From: Musa acuminata AAA Group
Lineage: Eukaryota; Streptophyta; Magnoliopsida; Zingiberales; Musaceae
Length of the DNA: 64,000 bases
NCBI RefSeq assembly: GCF_036884655.1
Contig: NC_088338.1
Coordinates: 558,001-622,000, forward strand
Direction: 5' to 3'
Under the pieces are notes generated by a model. It saw only the letters and a program-made list of their open reading frames with translations. It ran no database searches and was not told the origin of the DNA. The position numbers were made by a program, and so were the translations under genes. Positions 27,101-40,600 of this stretch are shown here, piece by piece; the first letter of the stretch is position 1, and every line of letters begins with the position of its first letter.

Positions 27101-28345
27101 ATTAGGGTTTCAAGATAAATGGCAAGTGTACAGAGCAATTCAGTAGATTCTTCAAAAAATTCAAGAAGGGATCCTGCTTGTAAATACAATTATCTAAAGG
27201 ATCCTAAAGATCCTAATACAGTTACTTGCATCTTCTGCGATAAGACTATTAGAGGTGGCATTTTTCTTGCAAAGCAACATCTAACAGGAAATTCAAGAAT
27301 GCATCAGCCTGCAAGAAGTGTCCACCTGATATAAAAGAAGAGTTGTTGGCTTATATGGATGAAAAAAAGATGCAAAAGAATGAATCTTATGAGATTTTAC
27401 CAGAGGATAGTGTTGAACATATCAAAAATGATGAAGAAGAATATTATTTTGAAAGTGTCAATCGAAGTGGGAAAAAAATATATGACAAAAAGAAAAAAAA
27501 TAATGACTGTTAAGAAGGGTAAAAAGGGACCGATGGACCTATATATGTATGAAGGATCAAAGAAGCAATGAGGGAAAGCAGGAGCAAAATTAATACAATC
27601 AAATATAAGTGAGTGATGCTTGCGATAAGGAAATAAGGGGATGAATAATTCAACGCATTGTTCGCTACTTCAATCAGGCTAGCCTTCCCCTTAGTATATA
27701 ACTCTTCTAGATAGTTTTAAGGAGATGATTGAAGCTATTGGAAGATATGGTGCGGGATATAAACCTCTAAGTTATTATGAGATGTGAATTCCATTATTTA
27801 AAAAGGAGTTGGATTATACGAATGATTTATTGAAGGGCTACAAAGAATTATAGGTAAAGCATGGTCGCTCTATTATGTCATATGCTTGGACCGATAGGAG
27901 ACATAGGAGTATAATTAATTTTATGGTTAACTATTCTTTAGAAACCATGTTTGTGATGTCAATAGATGCATCATCTTTCGTGAAATCTAGAGAAAAGATA
28001 TATGATTTGCTTGACAAATTTGTGAAAAAATTGGTGAACAAAATATCGTCCAAAGTTATTATCAAAATATCAACCAAGGTATGTAGTTTCAAATGATACT
28101 GCTCGTACGGGCGGAACGTACCGATCCGATAGTAAACCGATACGCAAACCGAGCACTAATGAATGATATTTTATATATTTATATATATATGTATATATAT
28201 ATATATATATATGTGTATATATGTATATATATATGTGTATATATGTATATATATATGTGTATATATGTATATATATATGTGTATATATGTATATATATAT
28301 GTGTATATATGTATATATATATGTGTATATATGTATATATATATG

Positions 28346-28387
<42 letters not shown>

Positions 28388-28443
28388 AATCTACGACATC
28401 ACCCTGCGTGGGGGAGAAGAGAGGCAACATCACAGATTCTTTT

Positions 28444-28495
<52 letters not shown>

Positions 28496-28568
28496 GCGAC
28501 ATCGCCCCTCCTGGGGAGAAGAGAGGCGACGTCGCACTTTTTTTTTTAACTTTTATATATAAATAGAT

Positions 28569-28627
<59 letters not shown>

Positions 28628-31600
28628 TATATAAATAAAAGATTATATATATATATATAGAGGCAACATTGCCTCGTTTTTTGACGATGTCACCCCGCTT
28701 GTGGAGAAGAGAGGTGACGTCGCATATTTTTTTTAACTTTTATATATAAATATATATATATAATTATATTTATATATATATATATAGAAAGGTGACGTCG
28801 CCTCGTGTGGGGGAGAAGGGAGGCGTAATCACCGAAAATTATATATATATAACGGTATACCGCTCGGTATACAGTACCGTACCGTACCGAGAGAATATTG
28901 AAACTATGGTACGATACGATATTTCAATCCTTGTTATCAATAATGAAAGCAACTATGTGTTAGCTAGTAAGATTTATCTTTTGAATTTATTATTTTAATT
29001 ACTTTGTCTCCAATTAAATGGAAGATGTATTAAACTCCTAGGTCTTATCAATTTTGTTATGCTTTGTCTTAAGTAAATTCCTTGAAGCAAAAAAGATAAC
29101 ATTTATATTGAACTCCATGTATCACACATTGTATTGATTTAATGTTAAAGGATATTGAAAAGATTCCTGAAATCAAGAAGACTATAGAAAAAGCAATATT
29201 TATCGTTGGATTTCTCTATAATCATATAGGGGCTTTGAATATGATGAGAGAATTTACAGGCAGCAAAAAATTGGTGAGATATAGTGTCACTCGATTTGCT
29301 ACTTCTTTCTTAACATTACAGAGTGTGCATCGTTAAAAACATAACCTGAGAAATATGTTTACCTCAGAGAAATGGGTGACAAGCAAATAGACAAAAGAAA
29401 CAAAAGGCAAGAGGGCTAGTGATATCATCTTAATGTAATCCTTTTGAAATCTTGTAGTTTATATATTAAAGGTAATGGGCCCTCTTGTTCTAGCCATTCA
29501 GTTGGCGAATAATGAAAATAAGCCTACAATGAGATATATTTATGAGACTATGGATAGAGCAAAAAAGACGATTCAAAGGTTTTTTAATGAAAATGAAGAA
29601 AAATATAAGAAAATATTTGTAATCATAAACAAAAGATGGAATTGTCAACTTTATCATCCATTACAAGCAACAGAATATTATTTGAACCCAGAATTCTTTT
29701 ATAAGATCACCTCCGTTGGGTTTGATGCAAAAGTTCTAAATCGGTTATATCAATGCATTGCAATATTAGTTCCAAACCTTGAGGTACAAGATAAAATCAT
29801 ACGTGAATTATCTTTATATAAGAATGTCGATGGTCTTTTTAAAATTTCAATGGCAGTTCGATCTGGGACAACTACATCCCCTAGCATTAATAAATTGATA
29901 TAATTAATTATATTTATAGTATGTTATTACTTATTGTTAATAATAAAATAAATTTTGCAGCTGAATGGAGTTTATTTGAAAATTTCACCCTGAGCTTATA
30001 GTAATTTGCTATCAAAATTCTTAATTTGACATATAGTGTTGTGGGTTATGAGCGAAACTGGAGTGTCTTTAAGCACGTATGGATCATAAAATAATTTTAT
30101 TTCAATTAACCTATTCTTTTTTAGATAGATGTATTAATATATTTTCAAATTATATAACATGACAGATTCACTCAAAGAGAAGAAAGGGTGCAAACTTGCA
30201 AAATGCTAAAGACGAGCTTGTATTTGAAGAATGACAATTTGAAATGGGGAGATGTAGCAAAAACTTCAGGTGTTGGAGAATTACAAACATATACAATACA
30301 GATGACGAAGAGAAAAATAAGTGCAAATGTCTCAAGCTCATCTCCTACTATTGTTGAAAAGGATGAAACATATATTTGATAAAGAAGAACAAGAGGAAGA
30401 GAAGGATGATGTTATGTTTGAAAATAATGATGTTGATTATGATGATGAATGAATTTGATGTAAAACATTATTGTTTTGAGTCTTTTGACATTTTTGTTAT
30501 TAGAAGATGAATAATATGATTTGGTACTTTAGATCTTTTTAATTTAATATCATATTTTTATTTAAATAATCATATTTATCAATTATATTATATATTTTTT
30601 TATATTTTAATATTTCAGAGCGCCTAGCGCCTTAGATGTTTTGGGACCTTGACGTCTAATGCTTTTTAAATCACTGAGTGCTATAAGGCTAGCATAGGAG
30701 TGAGAATCTTCCAAGTTATTAGTATTATCGTAGTAGAACAGGACAAAATTCAAAAATGCCAGTGTTAAAAGGAATCATGGTTCTAAGCCATCATAAAGAT
30801 TAATTTGATCCATCAGAAGCTATCATAAATCATGGTTCACTTAAACAAACTTACCTTATCTTAAAACAATATGATCCATCAGGGATAAACACATAGATAG
30901 GAGTGAATTGTTATGCAAGCTAATAATGAAGTCTTCTGCTGCTCAACTTACATTCACAATGCATTTACAACTTTAAAAAAAAAATTGAACTTTGCCAATG
31001 GGCACTTGCAAGAACATATAATCTAAGTATGTGAATTCAGTTATAGAACAGTTGTTGCCAACTGTCTAGGCCAGTGAAACTAATATCCACTATAACCATG
31101 GAAAATGCCAACTAAGAAAGGGACACTAGAAGCTACTAAAAACATTCTTTACATGATCACAGAGCCTTCTGATATTCCTAAATTGGGTGTTAACTGCTAT
31201 GCTTTAGCTGTTGCATCACATTCTTCCAAAATGCCTAATATGTATAATGTCTAAATTTTGAGCAAGTAACTTTAAGCAGGATTTGATTACTGAACAAAAA
31301 CATGTTAATTGCTTTTCCAACAAATATACCTGTAATGTAAACATGCACATATAAATAAACCATTGAAGCCAACACCTGAATAATCTGTGGAATGCATAAG
31401 CAACAACATAATGGTATATGTGCCACATGAGTAAAGGACAATTAATAGGCTATTTATGTCTCTACCTAATCAAGCATGCCTCAGAACTTTTACAATATGC
31501 TATACAAGGAGCATAAGAAACTATACCTGATCATCCAAGAAAACAGTATTCTGGTTCCTATGCCAAAACTCACGAAGCCTGTTGATAGAAATCAGATGAT

Positions 31601-34600
31601 CATTATCGAGTCCAGGTGGAAAACCATCAGGGAACCTTGTCAATTTAATATAACGATTACTCCTGAACTCTAGAGCCTGGGAATAACAAATTTCATGGTT
31701 AATGAAAATGTTTAAATTATGTTGTGATGCGCTTTACATTTGAATGCAATAAATAAAAAAGAAAACTAATCAGTTAACATGTAAGGTAGATAAAATGACT
31801 AATGAAATATACAACCAAACAAAAATAATTAGCAAAATGCAGGAAAAGGCATCCCATATCATAAAAAGTTAAAAAAAAATAAACATAAAACAGTATGTAT
31901 AATAATCAAATCACATTAACAAAGAGGCAACACTCAAGCATGAATAGAATGTTGCATGACCACATTATATGTATGCCAAACCTCTCATTGTTTCATGAAC
32001 ATTGCCAGACATTCACAACTTTGTAAAGCAGACAATTTACCAGGAGCATCATAAGCAATTAAATAAAAATCTAGGCAACAACAAAAAAGATAATCCTTTC
32101 ATGCTAAAGGCACACTGACTTTGCAACAGCAGAAAAATGTGCCAATTGCCAAGTGTGGGCTTTACATGAACCCCACCAACATCCAACCAATATTTAAACC
32201 ATGAGTATATACAACCTTCCAAATAAAGTAATTGGACACCAAATAAGATAGAACATACTGATGCCACAGGAAATACACATTGGCAAGGTACGTATTGTGA
32301 CTAGTGAAAAGTTTTCGTGTCAAATGATGGTAAATAAAATGCAAGTGAACAAACTGAAACCTACCTATTTGAGAATATAATGCCACAAAAGGATGCAAAC
32401 AGATAAGATTGGTGCCAAATCAAGATAGCTTGATTAACACTTGATTCAACACAATTTAATGTTTATTAAAGGATAAAGGTGCAGATAAATAAATAAAAGT
32501 TTCTACCAGAGAAAATGTGGCTGAAATTACATTTAAAATTAACTGTTTACACACAGTTCAGGCTCAAATGCCAAAATTTACACTGAATTTGGAAACACAC
32601 CCATCCACAAAGTTGAAGAAACAAAATCAGACTTCTCAATTTGCTTACTGCAAGTTGCAATATCTCACATAAATTGATAACTCTGCATGTCAAATTGTCA
32701 CTACACTTGGCATGTCATGCTCAATGAATTTCATGTTGCCATTTATGGCTACAAGCAAACGAGATTTTTTCATGGCTCTTTATTCAATAAATTGATTCTA
32801 CAAGGTTCAAAAGAATAATGCAACATGCCACTATTATCAATTATAATATCATTATTGACATGCCATCATTGTCATGCCATGTTTGTGTCATGACTGTGAC
32901 TTCTCTATCATCTGCATTAGTTTATATTAATGTATTAAGGTAGATGTATAACATCTATACAAGGCTTCAAGATGTCAAATATTAACACTAGTAGATTGGG
33001 TTGTTGATTTACTTCATATATACGTATTAATTACTTCTGTGAATTTTACTAATACAAATTACTATTACTCCTCTCATGACCATGAAGTGTCCAAATTGTA
33101 TAGAGCAACAAAATTATAACAATGTATAGAAGAAATAGATGTATTAATTGCCATGTCCATGACATGATATGTTCTACTTTTATAAGGTTTGTCATGCCGG
33201 TTTGTTCGTGTTGTGTCATGCCCATGGCCAGAGTCAATCTCCATGACTCATAGTAAACCAGAAGCATGACCTTTTAGCCATTATTTACAACTTAAAAAAC
33301 TAGTTTCTAAGGTATATAGAAACAACTCAAAATGTCCAATGGAACTATGAAGACATCCAGCAATGTGGATCAACATGGAAAGCATCTATAACTAATAATC
33401 AAGAAGCTCCCTAAAAGCTTACCACCAGTCTAGTTAACTAGAAACAAATGTTTTTATAAAAAGCTTCTAAAGAAGTGAACAGCCTCTTATTGCACTCAAA
33501 AATAAAGATTTGGAGTATGCAGCTCTAAAATAAGCCTGATGAACAACTGTTATGGACAACCATAGATCGTCAAGATAGTATTCCACTTAAACATAGATTT
33601 TGCCTATACAAGTCAGCACTGCATTCAATTTCATAACATCTGAATCTTTAGACTATAATATTTCCAATGATAAATTTATGTTCTTGTATACCCCTGAGGG
33701 AGGACATGCTTTGACAAGCAAATGCTAAAAAATAATTTACCTAATGTATGAGAAACCAAATCCTAGTTTGGTCAGAATCAATGCGTGCAAACAACACAAT
33801 TTTAAGAAAGAGAACAAACTTATAAAACATGAAGAGATCTAAGCAAAAACAAAGCATCTATTAGTAAAAGGTTTCTCCAATTAAATTGGAAAATCAAACT
33901 GGTCATAAAAGAATGAGTTTAACAACTTGATTTTTTAGTGAAGGAAAAACATCAACGAACAGATCAATGATGTATATTGCAAACCAAACTCCTATATTAT
34001 TATTGCAACCTGACTGGTGCAAGAACCAGAACTGAATAAACTGGTCCAACTTTCCAACCAAAAACCAAGCTCAAATTGATGTTTTGTTTGGCATGGACCT
34101 AGTGAACAAGTGGTTAATTGAAGACAAGAACACCGGTTAAAATTAAGATGCATCGAATTATTTCGTATCTTTAATAAATTTTCTTAGGTCGACCACAACC
34201 TCTCCTCAAATTATGAATTTTAGATGATTAATAATATATAGAGGATTTCCTTTAGACAGCACATCCATCTTAAATTATGTTCTTTCTCATTTTATCCTTA
34301 AAAGGATCTATGAATATCCATTATTCTTCCCATGGTACTCCACATATCCATATCAACAACCACATGAGAACTTTCTAGCTTCCAAGCATCCTAATGAATA
34401 AAGCACACCTAGCAACAAATACCTTATAAAATTTTCCCTGCAATCTAAGTGCAGAACTCCTCTACAGTCTAATCACCCCACTTACTTCATGGACAACATC
34501 TTCATCAATCTCACCTCAAGATATCTAAAATTTCCAAACCCTTAATCTTTACTGTCAGCTTTCGGAACTCAAATTCAAAATCAATCTCAAGTAAATGCTC

Positions 34601-37600
34601 ATAAATTAGAAAATATTGTTAGCAACAATATGCAAGTTTGATTAGTTAACCACAGAACAAAAAGATGAGAAAAACTTTCTTTACTGAAACAAGTCATTTC
34701 ATTTCTGTTAATTGCATTCTACTTCTATGTTTATTTGTCCATATTACTTCAGATTCCACTACATATAGCAAAAAAAAAAAATGTACATATAGTTTTTTTT
34801 TTTGTTATAGCTATTATGCAAGTATATCACAATTAAAAAGCAGTTTATTTTTCAAGCCCTTTCAGTCACGAGCATATTTCAATTTTACAGTTCGTCTAAA
34901 TGGTTCAGGTTATAATGCTAACAGACCCACTCAAAATATGTAGAGAGGCATAGTCCTTTTCCTCATAATTTTTGCTGCGATTAGTTTCATGGAGGACTGA
35001 AAAAATGCTGCTTGGACATAAGTTTATTTCTTTAGATCATGAATTACCTTGTCAGCATTGGAAGAAACAAATGCTGCCTTTGCTTCGATACGAGCTTCAT
35101 AATCTTTCATGAGTGCCATAGCCTCACATGTACACAAAAATGGTGAAGTCTCAAACTCCCACGTAGCATCCTCGTAACCAAGACCCTTCCATTTCACAAG
35201 CCACTCATAATAGCATTTTCGAAAGTTATTACCAAGCCTACTGAAGAACTCATCAGCCAGTTTTTGAGGCATCAGCAATCTTTTCTGCAATAGACGATGA
35301 GGCTCAGTCCACTCCTGCTTCCATCTTATAGCCTGAGAAGAATTTAGTTAAATTAAGAAACTAACAGAATATACACTTTATATTGAAAAGTCATGTTAAG
35401 AAAATAAATTGCAAAAATAGTAACCAACCCTCTCTATCTGATATTTCATACTGAATTTAGACAAAACTGTAGGAGCTTCTTGAAGCATCTGGATTTCTGA
35501 AATCCACTGATTATGGACATGAGCAAGACCCTTATACTTGACAAGGTAATGCTTGCCAATCTGCAATCCTAGAACCATGACACCCATGAAAAAGACAAAT
35601 AACATATTAGCAACCTAGGATAACATTACAAGGATACCAAGCTTCAGTTGTCTAATGATTGCCTATCATCCTCACCCTCTTTAATATTCCAAATGGAGTC
35701 AATTCCTTCAGACACGGAGTATACACCAAACTCTATTTTCCTTTTTATGCAAAAAATGCACAACCAAACACCAGGAGGAGTATCTTGCAGGGGTGGATCA
35801 AGACAAGAAAGATGGTAGCTTCTGTTGCAACCCTTTCCATCACAGGACCTAGCTTACAGAGAAAATTACCAAAAGTTTTGTTACAAAATGAACAAAATTA
35901 AGTAGATATTACATGTTGAAAAAGCCATATCAGCAAAATAAATGTGCACATGCACAGACTCGTGTGCACGCACATAGAGAAACTAATCAGTGACAATAAA
36001 AAGGGTAACCATTTTTATCTGAAAGCTAGGAGGCGCAATTTGTGCCGAAAATTTAATTTTGACAGAAATTCCATGTCACTCACAAATCTGTTTCTGGGCG
36101 TCTGCAGACAACACATGTAGTGGGACCACCATCCTTTTGAATTTCAACGAAGGACTCCAAAATATTTGAGCCAACAAGTTGCTTTGATATATCCATGAAA
36201 TCACAGTCCACTGATCTCGCCTTATTCTAATGTAACACATCAAGAGGAAAATAAAAATTACAGCATCAATCTGCTTAAGGAACTGCTCATCAAAGAAGTA
36301 TTATAAAACAAATAAAGGAAGCTAAAAAGACCAAGAAAAATATTACCTCTTCCATAGACATCTTTACACTAATTGTACAGGCTGAAGCTACAGAACAATT
36401 GGGCCTATTAAAGAACAAATATCATTAGGATACATACAGATGCATCTAACACCCATCCACTCATTTATGACATTTATCAAAGTTACAAGGTAGTTAAAAA
36501 TTCATGTAACTTGTAGACAAAAGAAAGCAAAGATATTCAGTACTTTTCTGCTCCAGCTAGTTGGCTTTTAGCTTCTGATACAGAATTTCCTTTATACTCT
36601 TCCAAACAACTAGCAGCATTCTCATGTTTATCCGAAGCAATTTTATCATGAGCTTCCTACAGAAAGATAGGAATGCTGTGAGGAACCAACTGGCAGTTGA
36701 TGATAACATGTGATGTGGTGGTTTAAGATACTTTCTTAGTATAAATTCATGTTTAATACATGTAGAATGAAGCATCATGAATTTAAGAATAGTTTAATAA
36801 ACATCAATAAAACATAAATCAAAATATCAGCAGTGGTTCATGCCTAACACAAGCTTTTGTTGATTGTTGGCTTGGGTCATCAACCCCATGCAAAGACATA
36901 CCAAATTTGTAAATTATCAGTACAGAGATTACTTTAAAATATAAAAATCTCAATAAGTAAAAAGTACAAATGATACATATGGTGGTAGAAGCATGATGAT
37001 ACAAAAAACACAAGTGATAGTGAAAGGAAATATAGAATAATCAAGAAAATAAAGCAAGGCTAATGTGGCCATTGAAAGAAGATTTTTACTGAATAAAGTC
37101 CACATTATAATGGTATAACCTAAAAAAGGGCTACCAATTCTTTTTATTCATAGACTATAAGATAATTTCTTAAGACTAAAGAACAGTAATATATAATCAA
37201 CTAAACAATCATCTCTAGTAAATACTAAATTTAAGAGTACCATATCAACTCCCATAAAAATAAAGCTGTAAAGTAAACCTTTTATCCAAGATAATTTTCA
37301 CCAAACACGTATCTCATCAAAAATTTTTAAAATTAAGAAAGATCTTGTTGAATATCATATTCAGTCACGAACCCCAAAATGAAGATCAGTGTTACCTAAC
37401 TAAAACAAATTCTAATCACTTGAACTCAAAAACAGCACCAAAATAAGGATGAAAATCATAACAAAGAACTACTAAGATTCAATCGACACAAACCACAACT
37501 ATTAGTAATTCAATACAGTGTTTTCAAATCAAAAGGCACTCAGACAAGGCAAGGTACGACCCCAGCACCTCGCAACACCTTCGGGCGAGGTGTCAATGAA

Positions 37601-40600
37601 GCGCCGCTTGGGCATGCACTTGAGCCCAGGCACTGGGCACCTCTAGAGTGTGTCCGAACCAAATGGGGTCGACTTCGAGCCTGGGGTTGACTGGGCGTGT
37701 AAGTTGGTTCGATCAAACCAACTAATGTCACTTACCCTAATAACCCCCCACGTGCGGACCCGACCCAACGAAAGAAACCAGCAAAGCGAAACCCTACCGC
37801 TTGTCCACAACTTTCGTCCACCGCTATAGCTTCTTCTGCTTCGTCCCTTGTCGTCAACAACTTTGTCTGTTGTCGCTGTCGATAGCTTCATTCGCCGCTG
37901 CAGCTTTGTCCGCTGCCATCTCCAGCTTTGTACGCAACCCGACTTCCACCATCCTCCACAGCCTTGCCAGTTACTTCTCCATCTCCTCAATCCTCTCTCT
38001 CATTTTATAGGTAAGTCTTTCGTCGATTAACTTGTTCCACTAACTTGAGGTGGTGCACTGTTAGGAGTTAGAACTTAGATGTTCTAAGTTCACCTTGGTA
38101 GGAACATTACATTGATATCAAAACACTAGTTAGAATATTACAGCTGTTAGAAAAACACTGCTTTGCAGTTAGCACCCATATATTTTCTAAAATTTAATAC
38201 TTCGGGAGCACTTCGCTTCGCTCGAGCAGACAGTTAGCGCCTTGGGCGTTTTGGGTCCTTGGCGCCTAGTGCTTTTAAAAACATTGATTCAATCTAGAGT
38301 GAAGCCCAAAGAGGTCCAGTCTGAATTTCAACTTAAATTGGATTGCATTCCACCAACTTGTGAAAGCCTATCCCTATAACAAATTAAATGAATTTCAAGA
38401 TTTAACCGAGTTCCAAGTCTCATCCTTGGACACCATGACTATTCAAGAGCCTTGTCTCATTAGCACAAACTTCTAAGCACCTCACACTAACAAGATGACA
38501 AAAAGACACCGTGAGGCTACCATGGTTACAGCATAGCTGGAAAATTAAACCACACACCCTGTGCCAATCAGCCTAAGATAAGTACAAAGTACAGGGTTCT
38601 TTGGTTCAACCCACAGTAGATGGCACCACATGAGCCTCCATATAGAAATTTACATCTGAGATGCCTCAATACCACTTATCCAGTCTTTTCGAATACAAAG
38701 AGTTGGGAATGTGATGGGCAAAACAGAAGAAAGATGCAGGAAGAAATATACGAGAAAAATAAAGAAGATAAAAACAAGACCAGTTGGCTACTGAAAAAAG
38801 CCCATCAATCTTTTTTTATTTATAAACTGCAAATGGACTTTCAAAAAGTTGTACCAGAACAATAAAATAGCAAACAATTATCTCTAGTGGAAACAACTGA
38901 CTCCAGATCTTACAATATCATGGCTTTCATAACACTTGAACTGCAAAGTGATCTTTTTCCTACGCCTTATTTGATTACAAAACATTTCTTACCTACTATG
39001 ACTCGAGAGATTTGACCATGTATCTCATCCAATTATTACAGCAGAACATAGATTGACAGGCAATAACTATCTAAGTATATCCCAACATGCTATCCTCTCT
39101 AAACCAAAAATAGAATTAGAAAAACACCAAACTGAATTTCATTCTTAACCTATTTCGTTATAATGCAGGATACAATCAACTATAAAGTCTCATCAACTTA
39201 GCAAAAGCATGCTTTGATGACTTATGATCAAGTTTACCGACTTTCGTAGCCATCCTTCCCTTCTGTATTTTTTTTGTCCCTCTACACTATTTTCTTTTTC
39301 ACACTTCAATTTCTCTCTCAAACACAATTTTCAACTTTTCCTGCTAATAGAAACCATAAGACAACAGCTTTCAACAACAAATGTACTTCCACAGAGAATT
39401 AGAACAAAACTTTATCAGGAGAAACCAGCTGTAGAACAGAGGCCGAACAGTCTTCTAGTCTTCACACAAATCAATTTGTCTCTGGATGAACTAGGAAATA
39501 CATCTTGACGGTGATTCAGATGTACCAATACCAATATTTTCAATACTGCCTGGTCCAACAGTCTACCAGCATGTAGACCAGGGTATACCAAGTGATTCAA
39601 GCCTAGTATGAGGAATACAAACTGGTATGGGCTTGTACCACCCACCACCACAAGCCCCATCCTCCCCCCTCCTTTCAACAAAAAAAAAAAAGACTCTCTC
39701 TCTCTTCACCTTCTCTCTCTCAATCCCTCTCACTCTCATTTCTGTTTAATCTCTCTCAAACTCATTTAGTTCTGTCTTTACTTCTAAACTGATTTGATTG
39801 AAGATCTTTAGGGGAGGTTGATTTCCACAACAAGGATCTGGTCCATTCTCTTCAAATCAAAGTATATCCACACCCGAATTTTAAATTAATTTTATGCAAT
39901 TAGGTTAGGCTTTATGTTTATTCTTGCAAGCTTAGGCCAAATTTCAAATTTTAGACCTGATTTAGGACTTAATGTAACCTCTAAATTTTGGCATATTCAC
40001 AGCCTTCCTACTATGGTGGATCTCATAATCAACAGACACATGGTTACAACTGGTCATTTTTCATAAGTTGGATATGCAACTATAGTGCAATGACAAGAAT
40101 CGCAGCTCCACAGCACTGCATTCTACAGAGAAGTATCTGTCACTGTCATACTTACCACAGGAACCTCCTACCACGATGATACAATGACGATTGCTATCAT
40201 GCAATGTTATAGCATCAATGACACACTGCTTTCCAAGATTAGATGTCATTGGATTAGTTACATGCATGGATCCTGCAGATTCACCACATCGATCTATGGT
40301 TTCATCAAATCAAGCACCCCAATCCACCTGCCATCGACTCACTCATGTCATTCATTTTGGTAGTTGGAGCAGCATATGCTAATTCAACCTCAGCATGCTA
40401 ATTCAACTTCGGAAACCGGACCCAAACCTATCACAGGTTGAATCAGTCCAACTTCGAACAGGTATATGTTCCAATTTGGTTTTATATTTTTATAGTTTGA
40501 ATTCACTTTATTGTTCTCTAATTTGATAGTATATGCCAAGAAAGAGGTAAAAGAACGGTGTGCTAACACATGGTTGACCAATACAGGTTCATTACTCAAA

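Larger units (their letters stand above)
27119..30446 (+). pseudogene. hAT transposase pseudogene
   Basis: Four pieces are recognisable. At 27119-27340 is a BED zinc finger ([15 protein letters not shown], then CIFC and a downstream His), with a frameshift near 27300. At 27840-28074 is a DUF659-type catalytic segment ([18 protein letters not shown]). At 29130-29336 and 29475-29900 are the middle and helical parts. At 29955-30110 is the C-terminal dimerisation signature ([14 protein letters not shown]). Frames are broken by stops, a frameshift and a nested element. The family moves DNA by cut-and-paste; this copy should not make active enzyme. Confidence 0.85.
26299..30676 (+). mobile_element. 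hAT transposon with decayed transposase
   Basis: The 4378-bp element has ends CAGTAATTTAATTAGGC and, inverted at the right, CAGTGATTTAAAAAGC. It is flanked by 8-bp duplications AGTGCTGT (26291-26298) and AGTGCTAT (30677-30684), one mismatch. The GC-rich subterminal region (GGCGAGGCGAGGCG, CCTAGGCGCTCGCCCG) is shared with elements at 21869 and 37516. Transposase pieces lie in order on the plus strand, opposite to the host gene. An 859-bp element is nested inside at 28075-28933. Confidence 0.88.
25662..31526. other. MOM1-like intron 10 carrying a hAT transposon
   Basis: A 5865-bp intron between two phase-0 exons. About 4.4 kb of it is the hAT element 26299-30676. The rest is AT-rich with no other feature seen. 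Confidence 0.75.

Noticed and set aside
28093..28566. Tyr/Ile-rich frames on both strands
   Set aside because: Translation of TA microsatellite; no other coding sign.
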